From Ochrobactrum sp. CM-21-5 (lineage in GTDB: Bacteria > Pseudomonadota > Alphaproteobacteria > Rhizobiales > Rhizobiaceae), in NCBI RefSeq assembly GCF_014253075.1, contig NZ_JACLZJ010000001.1:186001-250000 (forward strand): a stretch of 64,000 nt of DNA. Direction: 5' to 3'. A program made the position numbers and the translations under genes. The notes under the pieces are model-generated. The model was not told the origin of the DNA. It did not search any database and was given only the letters and a program-made list of their open reading frames with translations. Shown one piece after another: positions 36,025 through 47,813 of the stretch. How positions within the stretch are numbered: position 1 is the first letter of the stretch; each line of letters opens with the position of its first letter.

Positions 36025-39000
36025 AGAAGCAGCGTATCATTCCGCCGGAAACCATTGCGGCGCAGACCAGTGCCGCCAATCCGGAGGCTTCCGTCTGGGT
36101 GTCTGCCAATGCCGGTTCCGGCAAGACCCATGTTCTGACCGAACGGGTTATCCGGCTGTTGCTGGAAGGTACGGACCCGTCGAAAATCCTTTGCCTCACC
36201 TATACCAAGGCGGCAGCGGCGGTCATGCAGAATCGCGTCTTCGCACGTCTGTCCGAATGGGCTGTACTGCCGGATATCGAGTTGGCCGAACGCCTGAAAT
36301 CCCTGGAAGGCCGCAGGCCTGGCGATGCCCGCCTTGCCGCCGCACGCCGCCTTTTCGCTCGCGCCCTGGAAACGCCGGGCGGGCTGAAAATCCAGACCAT
36401 CCACGCTTTCTGCGAAGCGATCCTGCACCAGTTCCCGCTGGAGGCGAATATCGCCGGCCATTTCGAGATGATGGACGATCTGATGCAGGCTGCTCTCGTT
36501 GGCGAGGCCAGGCGCCTGCTTCTCGAAACGGCGCATGGTGGCGGCGATGCCGAACTCGCGGCGGCGTTTGCAGATGTCTTGCAGGCGTCGGGCGAGATGG
36601 GGCTGCAATCGCTGCTCGATGAGGCGGTGAACCGCCGCAACGGCTTGCAGCATTACATAAACGAACTGGGGGGCGCCGGACATCGCAGCGTGGCACTTCA
36701 CCGCGCTTTCGGCTTCGATGCGGAGGATCGCGAAGAGGATATTCTCGACCAGCTCTGGCCGGGGCCTGAGTTTGCCGATGATACGCTGGATCTCATTCTG
36801 TCGATCCCGAAGGGGGCGTCGCGCGCGCAGGATTTTGCGCTGCAACTGAAGCAGTTCGAGAAGGTGAAGAATGTCGGCGACAGGCAAGCCGTCCTGCGCG
36901 CCGCTTTCCTGAAAACCACCGGCGAACCGAAAGCTGGTTCCTATGTCGGCTCGGCGGCGGTGAAAAAGCTTCTGCCGGACTTCGAAGAGGAATTCGATGC
37001 CGCCGCGGCGCGGATTGAAATGGGCCTCGACCGCCTGAAGGAATTGCGTCTCGTGCGGCTCAATCTCGCTGCACTCACGCTCATCGACAATCTTCTGCAG
37101 CGCTATCACGACCTGAAGCGCAAGCGCGGTCTGCTCGATTTCGAGGATCTTATCACGCGCACCGTCGCCCTTCTGGCCCGCAACGGGGCCGGGCAGTGGG
37201 TCCAGTACAAGCTCGACCGGGGTATCGACCACATTCTGGTCGATGAAGCGCAAGATACCAGTCCGGACCAGTGGCAGGTTATCCGCATGCTCTCGGAGGA
37301 ATTTTTCTCCGGACTGGGCCAGCGCAATGTGCAGCGCACCCTCTTCGCCGTGGGCGACGAAAAACAGTCGATTTATTCGTTTCAGGGGGCGGTGCCGGAA
37401 GATTTCGCCGCGCAGGGGCGGCATGTCAGCCTGCGTGCTGGAGATGCGGACCTCACATTCGAGCGCGTCAGTCTCAATTTCTCCTTCCGTTCGGCACCGG
37501 ATGTGCTGCAGGCGGTGGACGAGGTGTTTGCGCGCGAGGAGGCCAATCGCGGCGTTGGCGGGGCGACCGTTCATGATGCAATCCGTGCCAACGAGCCCGG
37601 CGAGGTGGAAATCTGGGACATGCTGACGCCGGAAGAGGCGCAGGAACCGGATGACTGGCGGGTGCCGGTGGATCACTTGCGTGCGCCTGCCGTGCGTCTT
37701 GCCGAACAGATCGCCGCAACCATCCGCCACTGGCTGGACAACGGCGAGCCCATCCCCGGCCAGAACCGCAAGGTCGCCCCGCGTGACATCATGGTTCTGG
37801 TGCGCAAGCGCGACCAGTTCATGCCTGCCCTGTCACGGGCGCTGAAGGATCTTCAGGTGCCGGTGGCCGGCGCCGACCGCTTGCGGCTCACCAGCCATAT
37901 CGCCATTCAGGACCTGATGGCGCTGGGGCGCTTCGTTTTACAGCCATCTGATGATCTGTCGCTGGCGGCAGTGCTGAAAAGCCCACTGTTCGGGTGGGAC
38001 GATGATCGGCTGTTTCAGCTTGCGCACCCGCGCGGTTCCGGTGAAACCCTTTCGGAAAGACTTTTCCATGCTTCGCAGGATGATGCGGGGCTGGCCGGGA
38101 TACACAAGACGCTCAGCCGTTGGCGCGGCATGGCGGATACCATGCCTGTGTTTGAATTCTATGCTCGTGTTTTGAGTGCCGACGGCATGCGCCGGAAGCT
38201 TCTGGCGCGGCTTGGCCCTGAAGCGGGCGACATTATTGACGAATTCCAGAACTATGCCCTGTCCGCTGAGCGTGCCGGTCTGCCGGGATTGCAGGCGTTT
38301 CTGGAGACGCTGGACGCCGCTTCGCCGGAAATCAAGCGTGAGCTGGATCAGGGGCGCGACGAGGTGCGCATCATGACGGTGCACGCCGCCAAGGGGCTGG
38401 AGGGCGCAGTGGTGTTTCTGGTTGATCCGGGAAGTGCCGTCTGGACCGGCAGCCGTGCGCCGAAGCTCATTCCGTTTGATTTTCCGGGCGATGGTCCGGT
38501 GACGAAGGGCTTCCTCTGGCAGCCCAATGCAGGCTACCAGACCAGCTTTACGGCATCCCGTGTGGAGGAGTTGAAACGCCGTTCGGAAGAGGAGTATCGC
38601 CGCCTGCTCTATGTCGGGATGACGCGTGCGGAAGACCGGCTCATCATTTGCGGCTATCGCGGCGCGCGGGAAAATGGTGAAACATGGCATCGGCTGGTTG
38701 AGGATGCGCTTGCGGTGAAAGCGCAGGTCTTTTCCCACCCGGTCAAGGGCGTAATTGCCCGGCGCTACCGCAACACGCCGCACATGAAAGTCGAGATCGC
38801 CGAGGGGGGCGAAGCCGAAGTCAACCGGTTTCCGTCGATTCCCGACGCGTACAAGGAGTCTATGAAGCCGGAGACGGGTTTGCCGCGTCCGTTGGCGCCT
38901 TCAGGGGCTTCCGCCCTGATTGAAGCAGACGAGGAGCCTCCGCTCGATTCGATTTCGCCTGTGCTAGGCCCGGGCGACGGTGCGCCAGCCTTCGCGCTGC

Positions 39001-39548
39001 GTCGCGGAACGGCGATCCATATGTTGCTGCAATATCTGCCCGATATTGCGGAGGAACTGCGCGAAAGGCTGGCGGAAGATTATCTTGCCCGTGTCGCCGC
39101 CGATTGGCCCGAGGCTGAGCGGCGCACTGCCTGGAGCAGCGTGAAAGCCATTCTGAGCGATCCTCGCTTTGCCCCTGTCTTCGCGCAAGGCTCACGCGGG
39201 GAGGTCGCCATTATGGGCACGATCAATCTCGGCGGGCGCGACCATGCCGTGTCCGGTCAGATCGACCGCATCAGCGTGGAAGAAGACCGCGTTGTTATTG
39301 TCGATTACAAGACGAACCGCCCGCCGCCCAGGGCACTGGAAGCAGTTCCCTTCGCCTATCGCGCGCAGCTGGCGCTTTATCGGGAGTTGCTTGCGCCGCT
39401 CTATCCGGGGCGCGAGGTGGAAACGGTGCTGCTCTTCACCGAAGGGCCGTATCTCCTACCGGTGCCGGACGCAGCACTGGGTGAGGCGCTTCAGACGCTG
39501 AAGGACTCTCAAGGAAAGGTGAGCGGCGAGACCGGAACTAGAACTTGA
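36021..39548 (+). CDS. addA: Double-strand break repair helicase AddA
   Basis: 1175 residues from ATG at 36021. UvrD/Rep superfamily 1 helicase with a C-terminal nuclease domain. Walker A ANAGSGKT is at residues 29-36; LVDEAQDTSPDQW (motif II) near 408; VGDEKQSIYSFQGA (motif III) near 447; TVHAAKGLEGAVV (motif V) near 787; YVGMTRAEDRL (motif VI) near 865; the nuclease VIVDYKTNR near 1094. Together with AddB it forms the recombination nuclease that replaces RecBCD. Confidence 0.96.
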   Translation: MKKQRIIPPETIAAQTSAANPEASVWVSANAGSGKTHVLTERVIRLLLEGTDPSKILCLTYTKAAAAVMQNRVFARLSEWAVLPDIELAERLKSLEGRRPGDARLAAARRLFARALETPGGLKIQTIHAFCEAILHQFPLEANIAGHFEMMDDLMQAALVGEARRLLLETAHGGGDAELAAAFADVLQASGEMGLQSLLDEAVNRRNGLQHYINELGGAGHRSVALHRAFGFDAEDREEDILDQLWPGPEFADDTLDLILSIPKGASRAQDFALQLKQFEKVKNVGDRQAVLRAAFLKTTGEPKAGSYVGSAAVKKLLPDFEEEFDAAAARIEMGLDRLKELRLVRLNLAALTLIDNLLQRYHDLKRKRGLLDFEDLITRTVALLARNGAGQWVQYKLDRGIDHILVDEAQDTSPDQWQVIRMLSEEFFSGLGQRNVQRTLFAVGDEKQSIYSFQGAVPEDFAAQGRHVSLRAGDADLTFERVSLNFSFRSAPDVLQAVDEVFAREEANRGVGGATVHDAIRANEPGEVEIWDMLTPEEAQEPDDWRVPVDHLRAPAVRLAEQIAATIRHWLDNGEPIPGQNRKVAPRDIMVLVRKRDQFMPALSRALKDLQVPVAGADRLRLTSHIAIQDLMALGRFVLQPSDDLSLAAVLKSPLFGWDDDRLFQLAHPRGSGETLSERLFHASQDDAGLAGIHKTLSRWRGMADTMPVFEFYARVLSADGMRRKLLARLGPEAGDIIDEFQNYALSAERAGLPGLQAFLETLDAASPEIKRELDQGRDEVRIMTVHAAKGLEGAVVFLVDPGSAVWTGSRAPKLIPFDFPGDGPVTKGFLWQPNAGYQTSFTASRVEELKRRSEEEYRRLLYVGMTRAEDRLIICGYRGARENGETWHRLVEDALAVKAQVFSHPVKGVIARRYRNTPHMKVEIAEGGEAEVNRFPSIPDAYKESMKPETGLPRPLAPSGASALIEADEEPPLDSISPVLGPGDGAPAFALRRGTAIHMLLQYLPDIAEELRERLAEDYLARVAADWPEAERRTAWSSVKAILSDPRFAPVFAQGSRGEVAIMGTINLGGRDHAVSGQIDRISVEEDRVVIVDYKTNRPPPRALEAVPFAYRAQLALYRELLAPLYPGREVETVLLFTEGPYLLPVPDAALGEALQTLKDSQGKVSGETGTRT

Positions 39549-39651
39549 CGGATGGCAGCGGACACGCCACATGATATAGCCAAGAAAGAGCGGATCATGT
39601 GTGAGTCTGACAAGATGCCTGCCGTTCTTACCAGAAAAGAGGATGAGATTT

Positions 39652-39975
39652 ATGGCAACCGTCAAGGTCGATAACAACAACTTTCAGTCGGATGTTCTTC
39701 AGTCGAGTGAACCGGTCGTGGTGGATTTCTGGGCTGAATGGTGCGGGCCATGCAAGATGATCGCTCCGGCTCTCGATGAGATCGCTGCGGAAATGGCTGG
39801 TCAGGTCAAGATCGCCAAGGTCAACATCGACGAGAATCCGGAACTGGCCGCCCAGTTCGGCGTACGTTCCATTCCGACGCTCCTGATGTTCAAGGACGGT
39901 GAACTTGCCGCCAACATGGTTGGTGCCGCGCCGAAGAGCCGCCTTGCGGACTGGATCAAGGCTTCCGCTGCCTGA
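39652..39975 (+). CDS. trxA: Thioredoxin
   Basis: 107 residues from ATG at 39652 behind GAGG. The redox motif WCGPC is at residues 30-34, followed by the conserved KVNIDENPE and the cis-Pro in [11 protein letters not shown]. It is the general disulfide reductant of the cytosol. It follows addA by about 100 bp, an order shared by many Rhizobiales, and ends at a strong terminator. Confidence 0.97.
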   Translation: MATVKVDNNNFQSDVLQSSEPVVVDFWAEWCGPCKMIAPALDEIAAEMAGQVKIAKVNIDENPELAAQFGVRSIPTLLMFKDGELAANMVGAAPKSRLADWIKASAA

Positions 39976-39994
39976 CCAGCAGCAGAAACGATAT

Positions 39995-40024
39995 GAAAAA
40001 CCCGGCCAAGGCCGGGTTTTTTTG
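39995..40024 (+). terminator. Rho-independent terminator after trxA
   Basis: CCCGGCC (40001-40007) and GGCCGGG (40010-40016) with a 2-nt centre, A-run before and T-run 40017-40023 after. Confidence 0.9.
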
Positions 40025-40087
40025 TTTGGAGCGGTTCCTGTTTGAACAGAATCGATGGAACCGCAGGCACTTTTCAGGAAATTCTCT

Positions 40088-40148
40088 GGAGCGCGTTTTG
40101 ATCTGATCGAATCAGATTTGCGCTTCACACTTTTCGGGATGCGCTCTA
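40088..40148. repeat. Short dispersed intergenic repeat (copy A)
   Basis: GGAGCGCGTTTTGATC opens the element; a 7-bp stem ATCTGAT/ATCAGAT lies at 40101-40117; it ends TTCACACTTTTCGGGATGC and GCTCT. Parts match the copies at 51321-51358 (opposite strand) and 56836-56899. It fills the convergent trxA-folC gap. The type resembles small palindromic repeats common in Brucella and other Rhizobiales. Confidence 0.6.
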
Positions 40149-41489
40149 GCTTGGTGGCGTACCGTTGTCTCGTAGCACTTCGCCCGCCAGATAAAGCGAA
40201 CCACCGATCAGGATGCGCGGCGGTGCTTCATCCGATGGCCATGTATCGCGCAAAAGCTTCAAGGCGTTGGCAACCGAATGAACCGGCTCCGCAGAAAGTC
40301 CCGCTTTCTGCGCTGAAAGCGCCAGTTCGTCGTTTGGAATACCTGCATCGCTGGATGGGATCGGCACGGTGAAGACGTGTCGCGCCATCCCCGTAAACGC
40401 TTCGAAATAGCCAACAGGATCTTTGGTGTTGATCATGCCGGTCACAAGGAATAGCGGTCGCGCATTGCGTTCTTCCAGATCGCCGAAGGCTTCGGCAATA
40501 ACGGCACCCGCGCCGGGATTGTGCCCGCCATCAAGCCAGATTTCGGATGCCGCAGGCGCCAGGTCGGCCAGCAGGCCATGCGTCAGCCGCTGCATGCGCG
40601 CAGGCCAGTCCACGACCATCAACGCCTTTTCGACAGCCTTGTCGGGAATATTGAAACCGGCCATCTGAACGGCCTCGATGGCCGCTGCCGCATTGGCAAT
40701 CTGGTGGCGTCCGGGCAATCGCGGCAAGGGAAGGTCGATCAGGCCGTCCTCATTCTGGAATACCATGCGCCCATGTTCTTCAAAGGCGAGGAAATCCTGC
40801 CCATAAACCGAAACAGGGCAGCCGAGACGGTCCGCAGTGGAAACAAGCACCTCGCGAGCGGCATCGAAAAGCTGGAAGCCAACCACAGCCGGGCAGTTTT
40901 TCTTGATGATGCCAGCCTTTTCCGTCGCGATCAGCTCCACGCGATCACCGAGAAATGCCTCATGGTCTATTGCAACCGGCATGATTAGCGAAACAGCGGG
41001 TTCGGAAATGACATTGGTGGCATCGAAGCGCCCGCCAAGCCCGACTTCCATGATGACGACATCTGCTGGGTGCTCGGAAAAAAGCACGAAGGCAACGGCG
41101 GTAAGAATCTCGAAGACGGTGATGTGCTGGCCGTCATTGGCGGCTGCGACACGTTCTATGGCTTCGGTCAGAACTTCGTCATCGACGAACTTGCCGCCGC
41201 CCGGTGCTGCTATCCGGTAGCGTTCATGCCAGTTGACAAGATGCGGCGACGTATGGACATGGACATCGAAGCCGCCCGCTTCCAGAAGTGCGCGGCAAAA
41301 GGCCGTTGCCGACCCCTTGCCATTGGTTCCCGCAATATGGATGACCGGCGGCAGTTTCAGATGCGGATTGCCGAGCTTTTTCAGAAGTGCGCGAATGCGA
41401 TCCAGAGAAAGGTCGAAACCCTTTGGATGCAATTGCATGAGCCGCTCTATGGCAGCGTCCGCTTTTCCTGCCCCGACCTGACTGCCCAT
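40146..41489 (-). CDS. folC: Folylpolyglutamate synthase / dihydrofolate synthase
   Basis: 447 residues. FolC adds glutamate to dihydropteroate and extends folate polyglutamate tails. The Mur-ligase-like ATP site HIAGTNGKGSATAF is near residue 50, HTSPHLVNWHERYR near 80, and LDGGHNPGA near 317. It begins 2 bp after accD, in the trp-accD-folC cluster typical of Rhizobiales. Its 3' end abuts a repeat element. Confidence 0.95.
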   Translation of the reverse strand: MGSQVGAGKADAAIERLMQLHPKGFDLSLDRIRALLKKLGNPHLKLPPVIHIAGTNGKGSATAFCRALLEAGGFDVHVHTSPHLVNWHERYRIAAPGGGKFVDDEVLTEAIERVAAANDGQHITVFEILTAVAFVLFSEHPADVVIMEVGLGGRFDATNVISEPAVSLIMPVAIDHEAFLGDRVELIATEKAGIIKKNCPAVVGFQLFDAAREVLVSTADRLGCPVSVYGQDFLAFEEHGRMVFQNEDGLIDLPLPRLPGRHQIANAAAAIEAVQMAGFNIPDKAVEKALMVVDWPARMQRLTHGLLADLAPAASEIWLDGGHNPGAGAVIAEAFGDLEERNARPLFLVTGMINTKDPVGYFEAFTGMARHVFTVPIPSSDAGIPNDELALSAQKAGLSAEPVHSVANALKLLRDTWPSDEAPPRILIGGSLYLAGEVLRDNGTPPS

Positions 41490-41491
41490 GA

Positions 41492-42394
41492 TTAGGCTGC
41501 CTTGCTGTCAGCGTCCGCCTGCTTGGGTTCCGGCGCATCTGTCGCCGGCTGTTTGGTCATGATCTTGAGAAGGCGGGCAATCGTCGCTTTCAGCTCAAGG
41601 CGGGAAACGACCATATCGACCATGCCGTGGTCCATCAGATATTCCGCGCTCTGGAAGCCTTCCGGCAGCGTTTCGCGGATGGTCTGCGCAATGACGCGCG
41701 GACCGGCAAAGCCGATGAGCGCGCCCGGTTCAGCAATATGAATATCGCCCAGCATGGCATAGGAGGCCGTCACGCCGCCGGTGGTCGGGTTGGTGAGCAC
41801 GACGATATAGGGCAGACCCGCTTCCTTGAGCATTTCCACGGCGACTGTGGTGCGCGGCAGCTGCATCAGTGACAGAATGCCTTCCTGCATGCGCGCGCCG
41901 CCGGAAGATGCAAACATGACCAGCGGACGCTTCAGTTCTATGGCCTTCTCGAAACCCTGAATGATGGCTTCGCCGGCACCCATGCCGAGCGAGCCGCCCA
42001 TGAAGCCGAAATCCTGCACGGTTGCGACGATGGGCAGGCCCTCGATGGTGCCAAGACCGTTGAGAACCGCATCTTCCATACCGGTGCGGGCGCGGTAGTC
42101 CCTGAGACGATCAATATACTTCTTTTCGTCGCGGAATTTTAGCGGATCGACAGGAACTTTGGGCGCTTCAAGCGTCGTATACTCGCCATTATCGAAGAAG
42201 AAACGCAGACGATCCTTGGCCTTGATGCGCATGTGATGACCCGAGGACGGAATCACCCATTGATTGCTCTCAAGGTCCTTGTGGAACACCATTTCGCCGG
42301 TCGACGGATCCTTGATCCAGAGATTCTCCGGCATTTCGCGGCGTCCAAGCATCGAATTGATCTTGGGACGGACGTAGTTGGTGATCCAGTTCAT
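41492..42394 (-). CDS. accD: Acetyl-CoA carboxylase carboxyltransferase subunit beta
   Basis: 300 residues. AccD with AccA transfers the carboxyl from biotin to acetyl-CoA, giving malonyl-CoA. The crotonase-like core is clear ([44 protein letters not shown]). The N-terminal region that in E. coli holds a four-cysteine zinc ribbon has no cysteines here ([23 protein letters not shown]), as in other Rhizobiales. The C-terminal 25 residues are a Lys/Ala/Pro tail. Confidence 0.96.
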   Translation of the reverse strand: MNWITNYVRPKINSMLGRREMPENLWIKDPSTGEMVFHKDLESNQWVIPSSGHHMRIKAKDRLRFFFDNGEYTTLEAPKVPVDPLKFRDEKKYIDRLRDYRARTGMEDAVLNGLGTIEGLPIVATVQDFGFMGGSLGMGAGEAIIQGFEKAIELKRPLVMFASSGGARMQEGILSLMQLPRTTVAVEMLKEAGLPYIVVLTNPTTGGVTASYAMLGDIHIAEPGALIGFAGPRVIAQTIRETLPEGFQSAEYLMDHGMVDMVVSRLELKATIARLLKIMTKQPATDAPEPKQADADSKAA

Positions 42395-42447
42395 GACGTT
42401 TGATTCCGTTTCTTTTTCTTCGCGCCTATAGGCTTAAGATGGATGAC

Positions 42448-43287
42448 TTATTGGGCGGCTTCAAGGCGTGTGTCGCGTACGGCTTGTGCAAGCGCGCCAA
42501 CGAGCTTGGTGACGGCTGCTGCCGGATCACCCTTTGCCGCGCCGTCGAGGCCGAGTTCGCCCGCCACCGCATTGACGATAGCCGTGCCGACCACGACGCC
42601 ATCGGCATTGGCGCCGATGGCTGCGGCCTGTTCCGGCGTCTTGACGCCGAAGCCGACGCAGATCGGCAAGTCCGTGCTCTTCTTGATGTGGCGCACCGCT
42701 TCGCCAACGCGCGCCGTATCGGCGATGGCCGAGCCGGTGATGCCGTTCATGGAGACGTAATAGACGAAACCGGACGAATTGTGCAGCACTTTCGGCAGAC
42801 GCTTGTCGTCGGTCGTCGGCGTGGTCAGGCGGATGAAGTTGATGCCGGCCTTCATGGCAGGAACGCAAAGTTCCTCATCCATTTCCGAAGGCAGATCGAC
42901 GATAATCAGCCCGTCGATGCCGGATGCCTTGGCATCGGCCAGAAAACGCTCCACGCCATAGATATAGATCGGGTTGTAATAGCCCATCATGACGATCGGT
43001 GTCGTATTGTCTTCCTTGCGGAATTCGGCGGCCATGAACAGCGTCTTGGCGAGGGTCTGCCCGCCTTCCAGCGCACGCAGGCCAGCGGCCTGAATGGCTG
43101 GTCCGTCTGCCATCGGATCCGAGAAAGGCATGCCGAGCTCGATCACGTCGGCACCCGCCTTCGGCAGGGCCTTCATCACCGCAAGCGAGGTATCGAAGTC
43201 TGGATCGCCGCCCATGAAATAGGTGACCAGAGCCGGACGTCCCTCGGCCTTGAGTTCTGCGAATTTGGTGTCGATGCGTGTGGTCAT
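42448..43287 (-). CDS. trpA: Tryptophan synthase alpha subunit
   Basis: 279 residues from ATG at 43287 ([12 protein letters not shown]). TIM barrel that cleaves indole-3-glycerol phosphate to indole. The catalytic Glu is in [16 protein letters not shown] (about residue 54) and the Asp in LIIVDLPSE (about residue 135); the phosphate loop GFGVKTPEQ follows. The start overlaps the stop of an unknown gene that separates it from trpB. Confidence 0.96.
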   Translation of the reverse strand: MTTRIDTKFAELKAEGRPALVTYFMGGDPDFDTSLAVMKALPKAGADVIELGMPFSDPMADGPAIQAAGLRALEGGQTLAKTLFMAAEFRKEDNTTPIVMMGYYNPIYIYGVERFLADAKASGIDGLIIVDLPSEMDEELCVPAMKAGINFIRLTTPTTDDKRLPKVLHNSSGFVYYVSMNGITGSAIADTARVGEAVRHIKKSTDLPICVGFGVKTPEQAAAIGANADGVVVGTAIVNAVAGELGLDGAAKGDPAAAVTKLVGALAQAVRDTRLEAAQ

Positions 43288-43754
43288 ACCGTGCCCCGTG
43301 GCAAAGTGCGCGCAAGATAATCGGCGATGGATTTGCCGGACATTGCCGTCTCCATCCATGCGCGCCGTTCAAAGTCAATAATTCCGAGTTCCCAGACACA
43401 GGCCATCAGCATGGGTTGCGCGGGCATGAACTCGACCTCTTCGTCAAGCTCCGACTGCCATAGAATCTCCGTTGCAATGCCGCCTTCAAGCCACCAGTGC
43501 AGAAGGAGCCAGAGCCCGTCTTCCCCCTGATGGAGAATGGCGAAGCCCGCATCGAGATGCGGTGTGCCGGCGAGTGCCTCCCGGGCGCTCGCAATCTGTC
43601 TGCGTGCGGTGCCGATGGTCGCCTGTGTTACCGGATTGGCTGGATCGGCTTCAATGATGCTGAGCTTGATCGTCACCGGGCCGCAATCCGCCAGTCCGTC
43701 GAACCATGCGGCTCGCGGTTTATAGGCGGAAATGCGGGGCGCGGCTTTGCTCAT
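43284..43754 (-). CDS. Unknown protein between trpB and trpA
   Basis: 156 residues from ATG at 43754 ([14 protein letters not shown]). I do not recognise the family. It appears soluble, Trp-rich ([11 protein letters not shown] near residue 85) and acidic in the second half; AHLDAG-like stretches and [19 protein letters not shown] near the end look helical. It overlaps trpA by 4 bp and starts 7 bp after trpB ends, so it is co-translated with both. Its position suggests expression with tryptophan synthase, but no pathway role can be claimed. Confidence 0.78.
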   Translation of the reverse strand: MSKAAPRISAYKPRAAWFDGLADCGPVTIKLSIIEADPANPVTQATIGTARRQIASAREALAGTPHLDAGFAILHQGEDGLWLLLHWWLEGGIATEILWQSELDEEVEFMPAQPMLMACVWELGIIDFERRAWMETAMSGKSIADYLARTLPRGTV

Positions 43755-43761
43755 GGCTTCC

Positions 43762-45671
<1,910 letters not shown>

Positions 45672-45724
45672 GGATTTCCCGTCGCACAAATCGCTGTGCT
45701 ACTCAAGCTATTCCCGAACTATTC

Positions 45725-46357
45725 TCAGGCGGCACGATCGTTAAAACCCTGCGCTACCAGGAAATCATACGCCTCCATCACCTCCATTGGAACAGCTTGC
45801 GCAATCTGGAAGCCTTTTGCCGGATATTCCAGAATACGTTCAAGGTCGCCAACCATCTCGTTGACAAGCATTTCGCTGGGATGAAGCGATGTCGGCTGAT
45901 CGTCGAACGCCGTCAGCGGGGCAGTTATACGGGCGATCGCCTCGGGCCATTGCCGCGCCGCGGCTGCACGCACGCGGCGTTGCGTCTGCGGCTTGGTGAC
46001 GAGGATGGCGCTGATCGCTCCGGGCGCCAGCTGCTCACGCGAGAACAGGATGTTCTCGCCGATATTCGTCGCATGCGGCTCTATGATGATCGCATCTTTC
46101 GGCACGCCGCGCTTGATGGCCGTCTCGGCAAAGGCTTCCGCTTCGCTTGCCGCATAAAGCTTTTCAGTCCAGTGGCCGCTTTTGCCGGTAAAGATCAACC
46201 AGGGAGCGAGACCGTCGAGATAGAGATCAGCTGCGCGTTCTGCGACGCGCAGATCGTAACTGCCAAATCCGACGATGACGTCGGCGACTTCGGGCGGGTC
46301 ATAGATGCAGTGATAATCCCATAGCATCCTTGCGGCGGTCAGAATGTCTGAGTTCAT
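45725..46357 (-). CDS. YdcF-family (DUF218) protein
   Basis: 210 residues from ATG at 46357 (MNSDILTAARMLWDYH). The DUF218 core has the conserved VGFGSYDLRVAERAADL, IFTGKSGHWT and ATNIGENILFSRE blocks (the N-x-x-E segment typical of the family). Members include YdcF of E. coli and SanA; some bind AdoMet, and a function is not settled. No signal peptide is seen, so it is cytosolic. The start overlaps the stop of the metallopeptidase gene upstream. Confidence 0.85.
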   Translation of the reverse strand: MNSDILTAARMLWDYHCIYDPPEVADVIVGFGSYDLRVAERAADLYLDGLAPWLIFTGKSGHWTEKLYAASEAEAFAETAIKRGVPKDAIIIEPHATNIGENILFSREQLAPGAISAILVTKPQTQRRVRAAAARQWPEAIARITAPLTAFDDQPTSLHPSEMLVNEMVGDLERILEYPAKGFQIAQAVPMEVMEAYDFLVAQGFNDRAA

Positions 46358-47115
46358 GAAAAGTCTATTGCCTGTAATGCGCTGCCATTGCGTTTGAGCC
46401 ACGCTTTGCAGCGTTCCGTATCAGGACAAAGCTCATGACAGAGTTTCCAGAATTTCGGCCCATGGTTCATCTCGATCAGATGGGCCACTTCATGGGCGAC
46501 GAGGTAGTTTATGACGGGCGAAGGAGCCATGCCGATGCGCCATGAAAACGACAGAACGCCGTCCGCGGTGCAGGAACCCCAGCGGCTCCTTGTATCCTTG
46601 AAACGGACCGCCCTGGCTTTCCGGCCAATGGTTGCGGTGTGACGGATGACAAGCGCTTCGATATCGCGCTTCACCTCGCGTTTCAGATAGTTTGCCACTC
46701 GGCGCGGCAGGTGGGCGGGGTCGCCGTGAACAAGAAGCGTGTCGTCTTCGAGGCGTTCGACCGTGCCGCGTCCCGGTTGATGGACGATGAGATGCGGCAC
46801 GCCGCGAATCGGTATCTTTATGCCCGCCCGAACTGCCGGCTGGTCGGGAAGCTTGGCAATGCGGCTTTCGATCCAGCTTTCGTGACGGTCGAGGAAGCTT
46901 AGTATGTCCCGTTCGGGAAGGCCGGGCGGAATGGTGATACGCAGGCCTCTGCCGCCCGCTTCTATACGCAGGGTCAGCCGCTTGGCGCGCGGGTTCTCAA
47001 ACACGCGCAACGGAAGTTCACGCCCGGCGATCGCATGAATGCGCTCGCTTCGGACGGTTGCCGAACCGGCGGACGCCCCTTTACCGCCGAGTTGCCGAAA
47101 GAAGGATAGACCCAT
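46354..47115 (-). CDS. YgjP-like zinc metallopeptidase (DUF45, M48 superfamily)
   Basis: 253 residues. The zinc motif HEVAHLIEMNHG is near residue 210, preceded by SRWGSCTADGVLSFSWR (the R-W-G-S-C block typical of DUF45). The N-terminal half is a beta-rich domain. No membrane segment or signal is evident. Related proteins are SprT-like or WLM-type peptidases; the substrate is unknown. It is 4 bp-overlapped with the downstream ydcF-like gene, and 108 bp and a terminator separate it from DUF2852. Confidence 0.9.
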   Translation of the reverse strand: MGLSFFRQLGGKGASAGSATVRSERIHAIAGRELPLRVFENPRAKRLTLRIEAGGRGLRITIPPGLPERDILSFLDRHESWIESRIAKLPDQPAVRAGIKIPIRGVPHLIVHQPGRGTVERLEDDTLLVHGDPAHLPRRVANYLKREVKRDIEALVIRHTATIGRKARAVRFKDTRSRWGSCTADGVLSFSWRIGMAPSPVINYLVAHEVAHLIEMNHGPKFWKLCHELCPDTERCKAWLKRNGSALQAIDFS

Positions 47116-47167
47116 CGCTTAAGAATAGGTGATTCGCGGCAAAAGCCAGATATTTTTGACATTGAAA

Positions 47168-47200
47168 GCAAAACGGCGCGGATAATCCGCGCCGTTTTGG
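47168..47200. terminator. Strong symmetric terminator after DUF2852
   Basis: Perfect 13-bp stem AAAACGGCGCGGA (47170-47182) and TCCGCGCCGTTTT (47186-47198) with a TAA loop; it has T-tails on both strands. It separates the DUF2852 gene from the metallopeptidase downstream. Confidence 0.85.
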
Positions 47201-47223
47201 GAATTTTTGGTCGATTTTACCGA

Positions 47224-47679
47224 TCAAATATCGGTGATGTCGTTTTTATCACCCTTGGTGCGCGAGGCAGGCGTCTTCTTCGAAGCGGCACGGCGCTCGG
47301 CCATGAAGCGGTCGAATTCTTCCTTGTCGCGGGCGCGGCGAAGTTCTGCGGCATAGGCCTCGAATTCGGCCCGTGCCTCTTCGAGCTTGCGGCGTTCTTC
47401 GGCAAGACGCTCCAGTTCCTGGCGGCGCCAGTCATCGAATGCGGCATTGCCGGTATTGGCGGCAAAGCCGAAATTCTCGCCCTTGCGACAGTTACGGAAA
47501 GAACCGAACATGGAATCGGTTTTTTCGTTCACGTCGCGCTTGAAGCCTTCCAGGCGGTCGCCCCAGATGATGTAGGCTAGCATTGCAAGGCCAAGCGGCC
47601 AGAAGAGAAAAAAGCCGAGCATCATCAGCGCAATTGTGGCTGGCGTCCATGCCGGGCGGATCAATGCGGAATTGGTCAT
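47224..47679 (-). CDS. DUF2852 membrane protein
   Basis: 151 residues. One long hydrophobic N-terminal hairpin (about residues 14-40, ATIALMMLGFFLFWPLGLAM then AYIIWGD) is followed by a charged coiled-coil (WRRQELERLAEERRKLEEAR, about residues 85-125) and a basic tail. This is the DUF2852 arrangement; function unknown. It stands as a single gene with its own terminator. Confidence 0.85.
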   Translation of the reverse strand: MTNSALIRPAWTPATIALMMLGFFLFWPLGLAMLAYIIWGDRLEGFKRDVNEKTDSMFGSFRNCRKGENFGFAANTGNAAFDDWRRQELERLAEERRKLEEARAEFEAYAAELRRARDKEEFDRFMAERRAASKKTPASRTKGDKNDITDI

Positions 47680-47813
47680 GGTCTACTCCGTCAAATTAGA
47701 GCCGGCCCTGCTGCCTGCGCTATGCAGACATTTCGATCTGGTCAATCCGGCCGATTGAATTTGACGTGGTGAACCGTTTGCGTCTTTTCAAGAATGACGG
47801 GTTGCGATTTCTG

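Noticed and set aside
35955-37730. 591-codon open frame opposite addA
   Set aside because: Antisense shadow; the helicase motifs of AddA on the other strand are unambiguous.
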